A model generated the notes under the pieces. The model did not search any database and was not told where the DNA came from. It worked only from the letters and a program-made list of their open reading frames with translations. Positions 1 through 11,644 of a DNA stretch of 64,000 bases are shown here, piece by piece. The stretch's first letter is position 1, and every line of letters begins with the position of its first letter. Origin of the DNA: Nemopilema nomurai (Eukaryota > Cnidaria > Scyphozoa > Rhizostomeae > Rhizostomatidae); NCBI GenBank assembly GCA_003864495.1, contig ML133438.1, positions 434,001 to 498,000 of the forward strand. The letters run 5' to 3'. A program made the translations under genes and the position numbers.

Positions 1-3000
1 GATACGGGAGTCGAGTTTTCATTCTTTGTTAAACCACACACTCGAGAAGTTTCCGTTTAAGCAGTTGTTTTCAACTCAACCTCTGAAGGAATAGGATTGT
101 TGATATTTGGATATTGTCGTTGAATCTAGACCTGTGCTACAAATTCAAGTTCCTTTGCTGGGCTTTGCTGTGTGCAATATCCTCATGTGAGTTTTGCCAA
201 TACTTGCTTTAAGATGCCTAACTATCTATCTACCTTGTAAGAACATGTTTAAATGATCTTTATTCAATTTCGTGATAAACCTCTACAAACATTGACATTT
301 ACACAAACTATCTATCTACCCACCTAATAGAAAGTTGTAAGAAAGTTTTCAAAAGTTAAGAAACATTCCTACCCAAAAAATCCAAAGTTAAGAGACTTTT
401 ATAATGTGTACCTAATTTTCTGAGCCAATCAGTCTTGACATTAAACAAAGTGTTTGAAATGCAGCTGTGCGGAGCATGGTTTTGGGGAGACTTGATCACA
501 CACCGTGGTTTATCATCTTTCAGATTAGCACATTACATAAGTTTATCTCTGAATGTAAGCGAACTATTTGCTTTATCTAGAAAGTCATTAGGCTATTTAA
601 AAATTTAGGAAATATGTAAGAACTTTTTGATAACAAAATGGCCAGATAATTCGAAAAACTGCTTACCAGGGCCGGACTTTAGATCTTAAATACAAATACG
701 TGTAACAAACAATCTAAACTACTTTTATCAGGCGCTAGTATAGATTGGTACCACAAACCCTAACCCTAGTATTGCTACGTGGTGCGAATATATGTACGTA
801 AGTTTACATACTTCTGGGTTATTCAAAGCATCCCATGAACTCCTACTTCCTTTGAAAGTTGTAGCTCATTATATTTATCAAATTTAGAAAAACGCAGATG
901 TTCCGTCAAATCCTCTCAGATATTTGCAGTGCAGCATGATCTTATTCAACTGACAACTTTATTAACCAGGTTTTCGTTTGTCATATCTTCAACAAGTGTA
1001 AACAAAAGTAAAAGTAACGTTAGCAAATCAGGGGCCCGCATTATTACGCCGTTAATCTATCAAAATTTCCAGAAGGGTAGCTTTGAGAATTCTTTTCAAA
1101 TATTTTCATCCAATTATTTTTAATCATTCCACGTTACTCCTTGGCTAAATGCTTTCCATTGTCAACACGTGTGATATAAATGAGCATGTAGTTTGAAAAG
1201 AGCCTCAGATTTCTCTACATTGATCCCAAAAAGATTGTAAAACTGATCAAAGATTACTTTACAGCATATACAATTTGGGATGGGAGAAGAGGGCTGCATT
1301 GTAAATTTTTGGAAATTCATGTTATTAAGACTGATGTAGTTTAGAGTTGCATAGAATTTCTATGTTTGGATTTCAATGAGGCAAAATTGGCCCAAGTTTG
1401 ACATTTTATATACTATATATACATTCGATTTGGTAGCAGAGCTAGAAAATAACGAGAAAATATTCACAAACCTTGAACAATCATTTTGGAAAGGGAATTG
1501 GAATGTAGTGTTCAAATTTTGAATTTGTTTTCACTTGGTTCTGAAATTATATGTTGAAGTTTCGATAAACTCGAAAGGGTGGGTTACTAGCCGTATTTTG
1601 TGACCTCCTTCAAGAGGCAACGGCCCAAAAGACCCACAATTGTTTGCACCTGCGAAAGCTAACAGCTTATGCAACCCGTAATCTGAAGCCAAAAAGGAAA
1701 GATTACACGGGATTTCTGAAGACAATGTTGTCACTGGTGATGTAATTAGAAGGATACAATGAATATTCTTGGTCTAGATCTCCTCCAATCTTTCTAGGGT
1801 TTGGCATGATTTAGGCTGTCCGTTCGCTGATTGTGGTTTCAATATTACGGATTTACATTTTTTTCGTTGTTGTTGTGGGAATTAATGCCACGAAGTTGAA
1901 ACAGATCCTGTTTCTTGTGGGGGGCTTGAGCACGAAACCAAGACAAAAGTTTGTTGGTTGCTAGACGAAAATGGTTAAAACATTTATACCAATTAAGCTG
2001 GTTTACATTGAGGTTGAATCTATAAAATCATTTCTATTTAGAGAACTTTGTCAAAGCAATGCATGAGGCATTGACAAAAATTTGATGTAATGCAAGGTTG
2101 TTTCCAATCCACATGATGCCCTTCGAGTTGAACAGTGGTACCACTGGATCAGCGTGGAACAAGTAAGAAGCAAATTCAGTGCATTACACGGTTGTATTTC
2201 ATAGTACAAAGAACAAGAACATACTGACAAAAAATTTAGGAATGTACATTTAGATTATTAGCCTTGTTTCTAGTGTCAGAACCCAAACAGTTTTTCGCAA
2301 ATACGATCTGTTTAACTACCCGTGGTGCAATTGTTAGAGTCTCTCAACAGTCATTTATCTGCTAGTTTTCAAATCTTTCGTGGTATAGTGATTGAAAATC
2401 GTGTAGGCTTTTTTGTTAACAGCACGAAGAATGTTACAGCATTCGCGTCAAGTTCGAACCAATCGTATCGTTCCTTTCCCTATCTACCATGAATCTTATC
2501 TGCTCTTACCAAATGCAAAAGCCCTTTTGAGACCGTAATCTGATTGTACTTTGCTGATACTTTTTTAAGTTCGTTTGTTTGCATATTCTTGAATTACCAG
2601 CAGGTTTTACCGACTGAATTAGGTTTGCATGGAAGGCATGTTATTGTTGTTGTACCTCCACTCGCATCAGGCAGTATTATAGAGGCATTGGCGTTCCTGC
2701 TGGGGTATCTCCTAATTTGCAGGTATCCTGCATTAAGACCTAGCTAGTGACTATGATATAGTCTTGCCTTCTTGCTGAGATGTAAAATGTCACCAGAAAG
2801 AACCAAATCAATAGATTTCACAACATCAAACTCAATCCATGCTCAAACCATTTGCTGAGTGCAGTAAGATGCAGTTGTGGTTTTTCTCGCAAATTTTGAA
2901 AGTGCTTTCAGGTAATTTTTCCTTTGCTTTGATTTCAACAGTGGTTTTATGTCTTTTTAAAGCAATCGTAATGCTGACGAAGAAATGCATTAAAAGTTAC

Positions 3001-4258
3001 TTCAGTTATGATCGATTAAGACCCAAGATTTCTACACACATACCCGTACAATCTGTGTTTTGTTTCCGCCTGTCCTGTTTCTAGCACAAGTCTTTGATAG
3101 GCAAATGTAAGGTCTTTTGAATTTCTTCGTCAGTCCTGCTTCAACTGATCTTTCATGTCGTGCATAAACACGAATAAGCCAATCCAAGCACGCTCTTCAA
3201 CAAGCAGCAAGGCTAAATCCATTAACTTCTTCCATACCTACACGGCCCTGTTACAGAAAATATCTGTGCCAGAAATACTTTTGAATTGCTGTCATCGTCT
3301 TTTATCATCGTTTTATTTAGCGTTTTATTTAGCCTTTTACAAACTTCCTAAATTTAAAGTAAAGAAATTTTGTTTTAAGGACCAACGGCTACACTATTCT
3401 AAGGCTTGGCTCTGAAACATTTTTCCCATTTATTTTAATTTTCTGTAGCTAGTAGAAAATATGTTTCTTGGCATTCTAAAATTGCTTATTTTAATTTTCT
3501 TCAACTTGATAAAACAAACTCTGCCTTGCTCATTAGCAGTTTGCTAGTGTCAGAAAGCATGTGACGTCACTTTCGAAGCGGACTTGGCGAAATATATGCA
3601 AGTATTGAAGCTTGACTTTTGAACAGGCTTTTTTAGCAGTGGTTTGCAATAGAGTGTAGTCATCTAGAAAAAGGTTTAATGTTTTCAGTTAAGTACTAAA
3701 TTGTAACTTGAATGTCAATGATGAATATGATAGAAAAGGTAATAATAATAGATGGTGTGCAGCTGTTTAAAAAAATTTGTTGGCACATACTTTAAAACCC
3801 TGCTAATACAGGAAAAAGTCTTTACAACGGCTGCTAAGAAGTTATTTTTAGATCTCTCTTACCAACTGAGCAAGAGTCAGCAATTGTTTTGACCTGACCA
3901 AACAATCACAGCTACGCGCTCGCAGAATTAGCCCATGCACGATCTTCCAGCTTAAAAGTATCGCTTCTCAAGTTTGTCACAGCCAGGAATTGGTATGGCT
4001 GTTGAATATTTCAGCTAATATCAAACTCCCTCCCTAAAAAGTCGAAATTCTGGGATTGCACAAAGGTGTTCAGAAACAAACGCCCTTTAAACTGATGGAG
4101 CCTCTGACTGGCAAAGCATCACTTTTGTCTATCCCTTGCTCGGACGTTGCGCTTGTCTAAGCAGAAGAGAAGTCGCCTATGAAGAATCAAACGCGGCCGA
4201 CAGCCAACAAAGACTCCTGATCTCCGTGAGCCATGCTTCGTAAAATATTTAGCAGTAA
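1..4258. other. Noncoding flank
   Basis: AT-rich sequence with no frame or splice pair I can support. A duplicated CGTTTTATTTAGC-type 14-mer sits near 3310-3335 and a CRE-like TGACGTCA at 3563. If the RhoGEF has a still more distal first exon, it could lie here or left of the window. Confidence 0.5.
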
Positions 4259-4375
4259 ATAGAGCAGCTGTCTCGTCGTATAAACATTTTGGAGGCGATT
4301 GTGCATGAACTAGCTACAATTCAGGCGGAGAGAGTGTCCCTTCGGAGGCAGCTAATGGACGAACGGATGCCCTAG
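4259..4375 (+). CDS. Orphan coiled-coil-like reading frame ending at a splice-donor-like site
   Basis: The frame after TAA (4256-4258) reads IEQLSRRINILEAIVHELAT, then IQAERVSLRRQLMDERMP and TAG at 4373-4375, with GTATGC directly after. The heptad-like Leu/Ile spacing looks like a coiled coil, but there is no ATG near the start and no strong acceptor. It could be the last exon of a gene left of the window, a mobile-element fragment, or chance. Confidence 0.22.
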   Translation: MEQLSRRINILEAIVHELATIQAERVSLRRQLMDERMP

Positions 4376-7300
4376 GTATGCGAAGTTGTTAGTGTACCAA
4401 GCAAATCAGGTGAATCTAAAATCAACGTTGCATCATCGCTGTCAAAGTATTTTGTGTTGTTTTTATTATCTTTTGATTAAATTGAGCATTAAACGACGAC
4501 CTGATCCCAGTTGCGAGGGTCTGTCGAATAGAATTTTTGCACGCCTTGCTCTGACGAAAATAAAAACATATATGTTTCATGGATAAGGATTTCTTTTTTG
4601 TCGTAAGATAAACTGGTGACAGATTATCAAAACCAACGGAGACCAACCAGATTTATGACAGCGTTGAATTCCATCGAATCGCCAGCAGATATGATAGTGT
4701 TACTTGCAATAGGATTAGCTTCGGTATATCTCAAGAACTACAATAATTTTCAAGCTCAGGTCAAAACGACGATACCTTTTTCGGTTTATGTATTTGACGT
4801 TATTTTTTAGGATCTAATAAACCGTTTTTCATAACTTTATTCTATTTTCTATAATTACTCTTTATATATTAGAACCATTTAGCAACATCCTAAGATTGCT
4901 TTTACTGCTGGTGGTTCGAAGCGAAATGCGACAATCTGAATTGCTGATTACTAAGGAACAGGCGGACTGTAACATAGATTACTGCAGCGTAGCAACATTT
5001 TCCCCTGCCATTGGTACAAATTAGCAGGAAGGGATTGCCACGAGCGACGTTTCTTGGCTTATTTTACGGTGAAACTTGCAGCTGCATGAAGGTTAATGTC
5101 GAGCCGAATCCAAGCGTTTCCCAAACCTGCCATGCCGTAATAATAATGTCTTCGTTTAAATCTTGGATGTCTCCAATATCAAGTATTTTTATTTGCGTTT
5201 TTTCTGGTTAACCGTTTTGCCAAATAGAGTCCAAAAATCACATCTGCAGATGGTAAATGATCATTTTTAGACCGAAATTATTTTGAGCAGAAAATCTATG
5301 ACTTAATAATAGATGAAGCCAGTTATCCCTAATGGAATCAGTTCAACACCAACAATAAAATGTCTTTAATAGATTTTTGTTGCCTTCCACAGAGATCCTC
5401 TAAGGGATCAGCAAGAACTTTTTCCGAGTTCTTGAAAAAATTGTCGATGAGAACAAGTAGATAAGGTGATACCCCAGAACACGTGCCCCAGAAACTTTTA
5501 AATTTGTGACACAATATTGAGATCAGAGCACAATTCTATAGCAATCTACAGATTTTCCATGTTACAAAAGCTAAATAAGCATTCAAAATCATAACTGGTT
5601 TCCATTGCAACAGGCTTGTTTAGTAACATATCAAACGAGATACCCCCACGAGGGGGCAGGCGGTGGAGGTATGATTAATGGGGGTGTCTCTCTGGTCAGT
5701 GCCGTTATAAAGGAAAGCGATTTAGTTTGCAGCTGCTATATTTCATGCGTCTTGAGCAAGAGCCTGTTCCAGAGCAAGTCTCATTTTTGTAGAGAGGACA
5801 GTCTGTGATGTGAGTCGTAAGAGTATTACGATCGCAGGGTCATTCTTCGGAGAAAGGTCATTGGTTGAAGAAAGGGTCATTGGTCGGAAAAGTGCAAGTA
5901 TCTTGATTCTGCTTCTTGTGTTGCGGCCTATTGCAATTCTACCTTTGAAACAGGTGATGAAGGTTGCAAAGGAAGATTAGCAATAAAGAAGGTATTGAAT
6001 TGCACTCAAAAGTAGTTTGCTATGTCTGCCGTAGGCTGTAAATGCCGGCCAGAACTGTGCATCAAAATCAGCGATTGATCCTAAAGATGAATCCTGTTTA
6101 TTTTCGAAATTTGCCAAGTTACCCATGCGATCTTTCCAAGTGGTTCGGTAGTCATAAAATTGTCTTTGGTTTTTGTTGGAAGTGTTTCACCCCTGCCTCT
6201 GAAAGGATAAAGGCTCTAGCTCCAATATATCTTCTTAGTATTGTCTAAACTTGATGAGATAGTTTCAATGAAAGCAAGGATCGTCATCAAATTCCTGTTG
6301 TTATTGTTTTTGTTTGGCTCACCATTTGGCCTGACCACTTAAATTATTCATTGGCATATTTGTATTGATATTTCATCTTCTCACGTTTTTCACAACCTCC
6401 CACGTTTGCAACAGTTCTTCTTGGAGCTCTGAAACTTGAAAAGCTTGGTGAAACTGCCCTTCAAAACACTTGCAATCCCATCTACCTGCTAGAAATCGTG
6501 GAAGATGCCGGCTTTATGAATTAGCCTTTGAAAATGTTTTGTGGAAGATCAAGGCATTCTCTTTGTGGCATCTGTTGCATCCCGTCATGTTTATAGACGT
6601 TTGCCCTTATGTTGCCAACACACCATTTCCTTACCTTATGTTGCCAACACACCATTTCCTTACCTTATGTGGCCAACACACCATTTCCTTACCTTATGTT
6701 GCCAACACACCATTTCCTTACCTTATGTTGCCAACACACCATTTCCTTACCTTATGTTGCCAACACACCATTTCCTTACCTTATGTTGCCAACACACCAT
6801 TTCCTTACCTTCTTCGGAGGTGCAAGCTATTTAGGATTTTCTGCAGACTTCGGAATCCCTTCGGAGGTAGGATTTGATTGGGAAGGATAGAAACAGTGCA
6901 TTTTGCAAATTTAATCACGTTCATCACTTGGTAACAGGAAAGGACCTCATCAAGAATGAATGAAGTCGCGAATCTGACAGGTCTTACTTAAAGCTCTGTT
7001 TTAAGTAATCTCCTTTTGGAAATCTATCCAGACAACTGCGCTTCCTCAATCACTAGGCCTTACGTCATACATTCACATTTTGTGGTCCAGAAATGTTTCT
7101 GGCTGGCAATGCCATTTTAACTTGGATATGAAATTTCGTAGGAATTAAGTTCACGGTACAAAATTTAAGGTGGTTTCAAAGAAAGGAAGTATTTTTCTCA
7201 GAATTCAAAACATCATATCTACGTCAAGGCGTGATAAAATACATGCTCAGAATTTTATTTGAAACAGGAAGGCCTCTTCTATATGCCGGCCAGAAGGTTA

Positions 7301-8144
7301 TACTCACCAACTCTTTGTGGCCGACTCAAAAACTTGAGAACTTGGCACCAATCGGAAGGCGGACAAAGGTTTTGAACTTTGGTACACAAATAAAGTAGTC
7401 TTGGCAATAGCGCGAGGCTTTGATTACTATAAACTTCATCATGCTTATTACTTCGAGCCTTCTTACCAAAGCCAATTACATCAGTATGTCTGCTTCGTTA
7501 CCCTGAAGTCGATTGGAAGTCTATTTGCAATTTACAAAATATTACTGTCTTCATTCGATCTTTAATTGGACGTAGCAATACATCAATCTTTTTTATTATA
7601 ACAGTTTTCACAGTGTTCAAAAGAAAAACAGTTGGGCCTCAACAAAGATCATAACACATTACAATTCTTATTGTCTGAATGTTTCTTAGTAAATTTCAAA
7701 GTGTTGCAAAGTGAATGTCTCACCTTTTTGAGTCCGATCAATTCGTTGCCTGAAAAAGTTTCTATCTTACCCTTAATGATAAGGCACTTTCCTGTGACAA
7801 AACGCCACAGGTCTCTGAGATCCAATGATGTCAAATATAAGGATTATGTAAATTTCTTAGATTTCCGCGTAATGACCCCTTTGTATCAATTAATTTATTT
7901 TCTATATTAGGGGCTTTCCTTTTGTTCACGACTTAAACTCATTTTCTAATAGCTTCGAGGGATAAATTCCTTTTAATTTCAACACAGATTCATCATGTCC
8001 ATTGTCCGGCAGACGAATACTTTAAATCGGTACGGTGACTTTAGAAAACAGTAGCAGCTTTCTGAAGTAGTTTATCTCGCAGTGGCTATACAATTCACTG
8101 GATAATCTTAGCACCTTCAAATACCTGTCTTGCTCTTTTCCCAG
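4376..8144. other. Noncoding flank upstream of the most distal RhoGEF exon
   Basis: Apart from the minisatellite at 6605-6807 and a short duplicated GGTCATTGGT motif around 5856-5891, I see no genes. A promoter for the distal exon would be expected somewhere in this stretch but is not recognisable. Confidence 0.5.
6605..6807. repeat. 29-bp minisatellite, 7 copies
   Basis: Seven head-to-tail copies of a 29-bp unit beginning CCTTATGTTGCCAACACACC start at 6605, 6634, 6663, 6692, 6721, 6750 and 6779. Copies are identical except the third (GTGGCC for GTTGCC), so the array is young or homogenised. Because 29 is not a multiple of 3, the array is open in all three plus frames and gives three overlapping artefact reading frames; none is a gene. 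Confidence 0.93.
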
Positions 8145-8270
8145 CCGTCAACGAAACGAAGCAAGGGAAATGTGAAACGCTCTGTTGCCAGACGTGGAAC
8201 ACAATCGCTGTCAAGCATGGCAGCGAGAAAGGCCCCAATCGTCCCGGTCAAGTTCGGACCCGAAGCACAG
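8145..8270 (+). CDS. Distal 5' exon of the RhoGEF (basic leader, part 1)
   Basis: An exon-like block of 126 nt lies between a strong acceptor (tcttgctcttttcccag) and a consensus donor (CACAG|gtaaga). Its open frame is basic and Ser/Arg rich, and it contains ATG at 8217 in good context (AGCATGG), giving MAARKAPIVPVKFGPEAQ. It ends in phase 0, which fits the phase-0 exon at 15762 and then the one at 24445. Translation may start at 8217 or in an unseen upstream exon, because the frame stays open to the acceptor. From 8217 this isoform would be 735 residues. Membership in the RhoGEF rests on phase and similar composition only; no transcript evidence is available. Confidence 0.6.
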
Positions 8271-9171
8271 GTAAGACCCCCTTCTGACCACCCAATATAA
8301 TCTTCCCTTTTTTGTGTTCGATTTACAGGCAGTGCTGTTGCTTGACTGCCTTGGGACCTTAGGAAGAAAAGTGCGGAATATTGCCATGTTCCCAATGGTA
8401 ACAAGAAGGAATAATGAAAGACTCTCTCTTGTATTCTATGATTTTCTTTACAAATCTTCATTGCTGTCAGCAAAGGGGTAATGTTTGTTGATGACATAAT
8501 TTCGCTGACATGTTGCATAATTTTTTTTAAATGAAAGGTTTGTATGATTTTCTCAGACTAATAAAAAAAATACGTTCGGGACGAGAACCGTTTGCTTTTT
8601 CCGGATTGAAGGGTACAAGTTATATAAATAGCAATTTGCTGAAAGATTTTGTCGTTTTGTAAAATGCGGTCAACGTCACTGATAACGATCGATTTTTCCA
8701 AACGAAATTGGGATCGCCGCAAACTAAGCATTTGAATTGGCGGTAAATCAAGGAATGAAGTTTTTGTTGATAAATGACAAAGCAGATGAATTCAGCCTCG
8801 CAAATGTTCTTCAAACATCTCCTTGAAACAGTATTGTTTTGCAAACTGTTCCGCAACATTCCGCGCCGGATGCCCGATATAACGAAGACCCAGATGCATT
8901 ATTGATGTGGCGGTCCTTTAGCGAAATGTCTTCAAACGGCACCAATGACATCTAATGGTTGCAGAAAGGACGAGAATCGAGGCCATGACCTTAATCGGTC
9001 TTTGTCGTGTAAACCTGCATTTCTTTTACTAGGCGTTTGCCATTATATAAGTGCTCTTAGCTATGCAAGGGAGAATGGAGCTTCTGAAAGTTTTCTTGTG
9101 ATGTAGTCAGTACAGGTTTATGGAAGAGTATCAATGTTGGAGTTAGGCCGCCTGTGGCATGGATGGCACTC

Positions 9172-9203
9172 AATGGGTTAGGCATTGTATGGGTTAGGCA
9201 TTG
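9172..9203. repeat. 16-bp tandem duplication
   Basis: GGGTTAGGCATTGTAT occurs twice back to back just after CTCAAT. No other significance is visible. Confidence 0.7.
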
Positions 9204-9419
9204 TATTGCGTGTATTATTGCCAAAAACGGCAGTAAGAGTTGCTGTTTTGGACATCTAGGAACTCATCCCTGAGTTGCATTTCAATTCGCCAATGCTTGT
9301 ATTTGTTAGACGTTTTCACAGAAGTAGTTTTGCTCCATAAATTTGAAACTAGACTAACATCGACATCGCTAAAAAGTTTTCAATTTGGTAGCCAACACCA
9401 AGATTACGTTTAACGAGGC

Positions 9420-9640
9420 ATATGTACGCTTCTTATCAGAAGGGGGTTCATCCGTTCGTCTGTTCCACTAGCACAAGCCAAAGGTAGAGAACATGCTGCC
9501 ATAGACTAGGTATCTTCACTAGACACCAGCAAATGTACGAGCGGGGTCCTATAGTAAATGCCTTTTGAATTGGTAACACTGTCAAAGTCACAGATCCTGA
9601 CGCTAAGCGGAGTGACATTGTTTTGAAAGGATGTACAGGC
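9420..9640 (-). pseudogene. Possible protein-kinase fossil (subdomains VII-IX)
   Basis: On the minus strand, one frame reads VRICDFDSVTNSKGIYYRTP, then LVHLLVSSEDT, a TAG, SMAACSLPLACASGTDG, a TGA and TPF. The order resembles kinase subdomain VII (v.icDFds), the activation segment ending G..yRTP, and subdomain IX (D.ysmac.l.e...g..PF). Two stops break it. The match is short and by eye, so chance similarity is not excluded. Confidence 0.3.
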
Positions 9641-11595
9641 ACGAGTGATAAAGGGTTCTCTAAATATGCTTACCACCCAAAGTACAAGTTTATGTACATT
9701 TCTGGCACCAAAGTTGTTGAATTTCATCAGGGAATTTTGTATGGGAAAGCTTTAGTAGCTCAAATTTCATTCTGTTGCAATGTCCAAAGCTGTTTAGTCC
9801 AAGAGCTTGCTTGCCAAGAGAACCATTTGAACCACTTGATCCTTTTTTTCCTTGTTGTAAATGTGATTTAATGAACTTGAATCCGAGTTGGATATCGATT
9901 GGGGCCTGAAAGAGACAAACAAACACGAGCAAATTGTTGACCATCCATTTAGATCAGTGGAATCATCTTGAACGTCTGTCTGTGTCACAAACAGAGCTAC
10001 GAGTTGATTCACGTTACAACTGGCCAGAAATTCGAACCTTCTGATGAAAAATCGGAATGACGATACAGGTTTTGCCTGCCAAATCTTCGAAGGTAGATTT
10101 AAAGACCTCCAACCGCTGTGGAAGCTTTTCAAACAACAACACACACGTTTGACTGCAAAAAGTCACCATGTCAGAGTTTTGTAAACATCTTTGACGTTGC
10201 TAGTAACCTTTCGTCACTTTTGCGTCGAACGATGACTGCTTTCATTGTCAATATGAATTAGAAACTGCTGAATGTTCAGCACACAAAATTCTAATGGCTG
10301 CACAGTTTTATGTTTGGTATGATAGACCTGGGTAATCCCTTTGTAATGGGCTGGCCAGTAAAGACGAACCTCTCTTCCCACCGCTTGATGACGTCACGGG
10401 CTTTAGGGTTGATCTCATGTCTCCGTAGGACAACATTAGTGAGTCGTGGCAATAAGTGGGTTAAGACCGTAGACGATAGCAATCAATCTATTTACATATA
10501 CGCCTTTTCACATGTCGCCATTAGCAGGATTTTCGCGAGTATCAAGTCCAGCAGTGTGCACGTGACCTGACGCAGTTCATCACGTTTGTCAAACTAGACT
10601 GACTGGAAGGGAATATTTCACGGTAACACGAGTACTGTAGTCAATTGTTGCAAGACGATTACCGTCTCAGATCATTCATCCAATTCAATTCTCGAGTCCA
10701 TTTATAACCAAATTTGCTTAGTAACATCTGATAAGGTTTTAGAATTTCTGAAATTGCTTTCCTTTGTTGCCCTGTTTTTCGTTTACTCTCACGTTGTCTA
10801 TGCGTTAGTGACTTGAATGACTCGGGGTTCGCAAATACCAGTCCTTACTCGGATTTACTTCCAAACAACATGTCAAGATCGCATTCAGCTGGAACTTTGC
10901 AAGGTCTCGATTTGGAGTTCTTTTACCAACGCCACCTCTTTGTAAGTTGCAAGGACCTTCTCTCTTTGATCTCCTTTCCCGTATAATGCGTGCATGATTG
11001 TTTACCATCTCTATTTAATGAAGAAATCAACGAATTTATCATTCTCGCGCAAAGTGCGCCACACTTTTTGTCCATCTTCAAGCTATTATACAAGCCACAT
11101 TCTAATATTTTATCTAAGCCAGCATGCTGGGGAAAGCAAATCTTGGAAGAATTTTGCAAGTTCGGTTGTTGTCATTTGATAAAGCCCGCCTGGAAACATT
11201 TGACTGCACATGAGAATATTATGATATCCAGCCAGTGTGGTAGGATACCTTTAGCATGAGTTTTGACAGAGCCGCGAGTGAGATGCTTTTTTCGCCCCTT
11301 AAACTAGGCGAAGTGTTACAAGCAATAAAAATCAGTTAGAATATCAAATGTTTTTCTTCGGATTATTGATCTGGACTTATTCAACTTGAACCATGGAATA
11401 GATGCGCATCTTGCGAAATCTTGAGTAAAGCACAGGCAACAAATTTACGCATCTTGAAATTTGACCTTTCAAAATTGTTGTTGATGACTTATTTTGCACA
11501 TAGACATAAATTCATTGTGGAGTATTCATTTCATGACTCTATGCCATGAATTTTAAAATGCAGGCAAGCCACAGATCCACTTTCATCATTAATGC

Positions 11596-11644
11596 ATATA
11601 ATTAGCATCATTATCGGCCTTGCTTATAATTAGCATCATTATTG
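11596..11644. repeat. About 29-bp imperfect tandem duplication in AT-rich DNA
   Basis: TATAATTAGCATCATTATCG and TATAATTAGCATCATTATTG are 29 bases apart with a related spacer. The following 100 bases are T-rich. Confidence 0.65.

Noticed and set aside
1531..1734. 67-codon minus-strand frame with somewhat protein-like composition
   Set aside because: Length is within what is expected by chance and there are no flanking exons.
2113..2162. ATG frame MMPFELNSGTTGSAWN ending at AACAA|gtaaga, a possible most-distal first exon
   Set aside because: Ends in phase 2; the exon at 8145 needs phase 0. Too short to support alone.
3851..3882. tRNA-like box A on the minus strand (TTGCTCAGTTGGTAAGAG)
   Set aside because: No box B or cloverleaf partner sequence at the expected distance.
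6470..6890. Three long overlapping plus-strand frames rich in HTISLPYVANTPFPYL-type repeats
   Set aside because: They are the same 29-bp minisatellite read in three frames; no start context, splice signals or flanking coding character.
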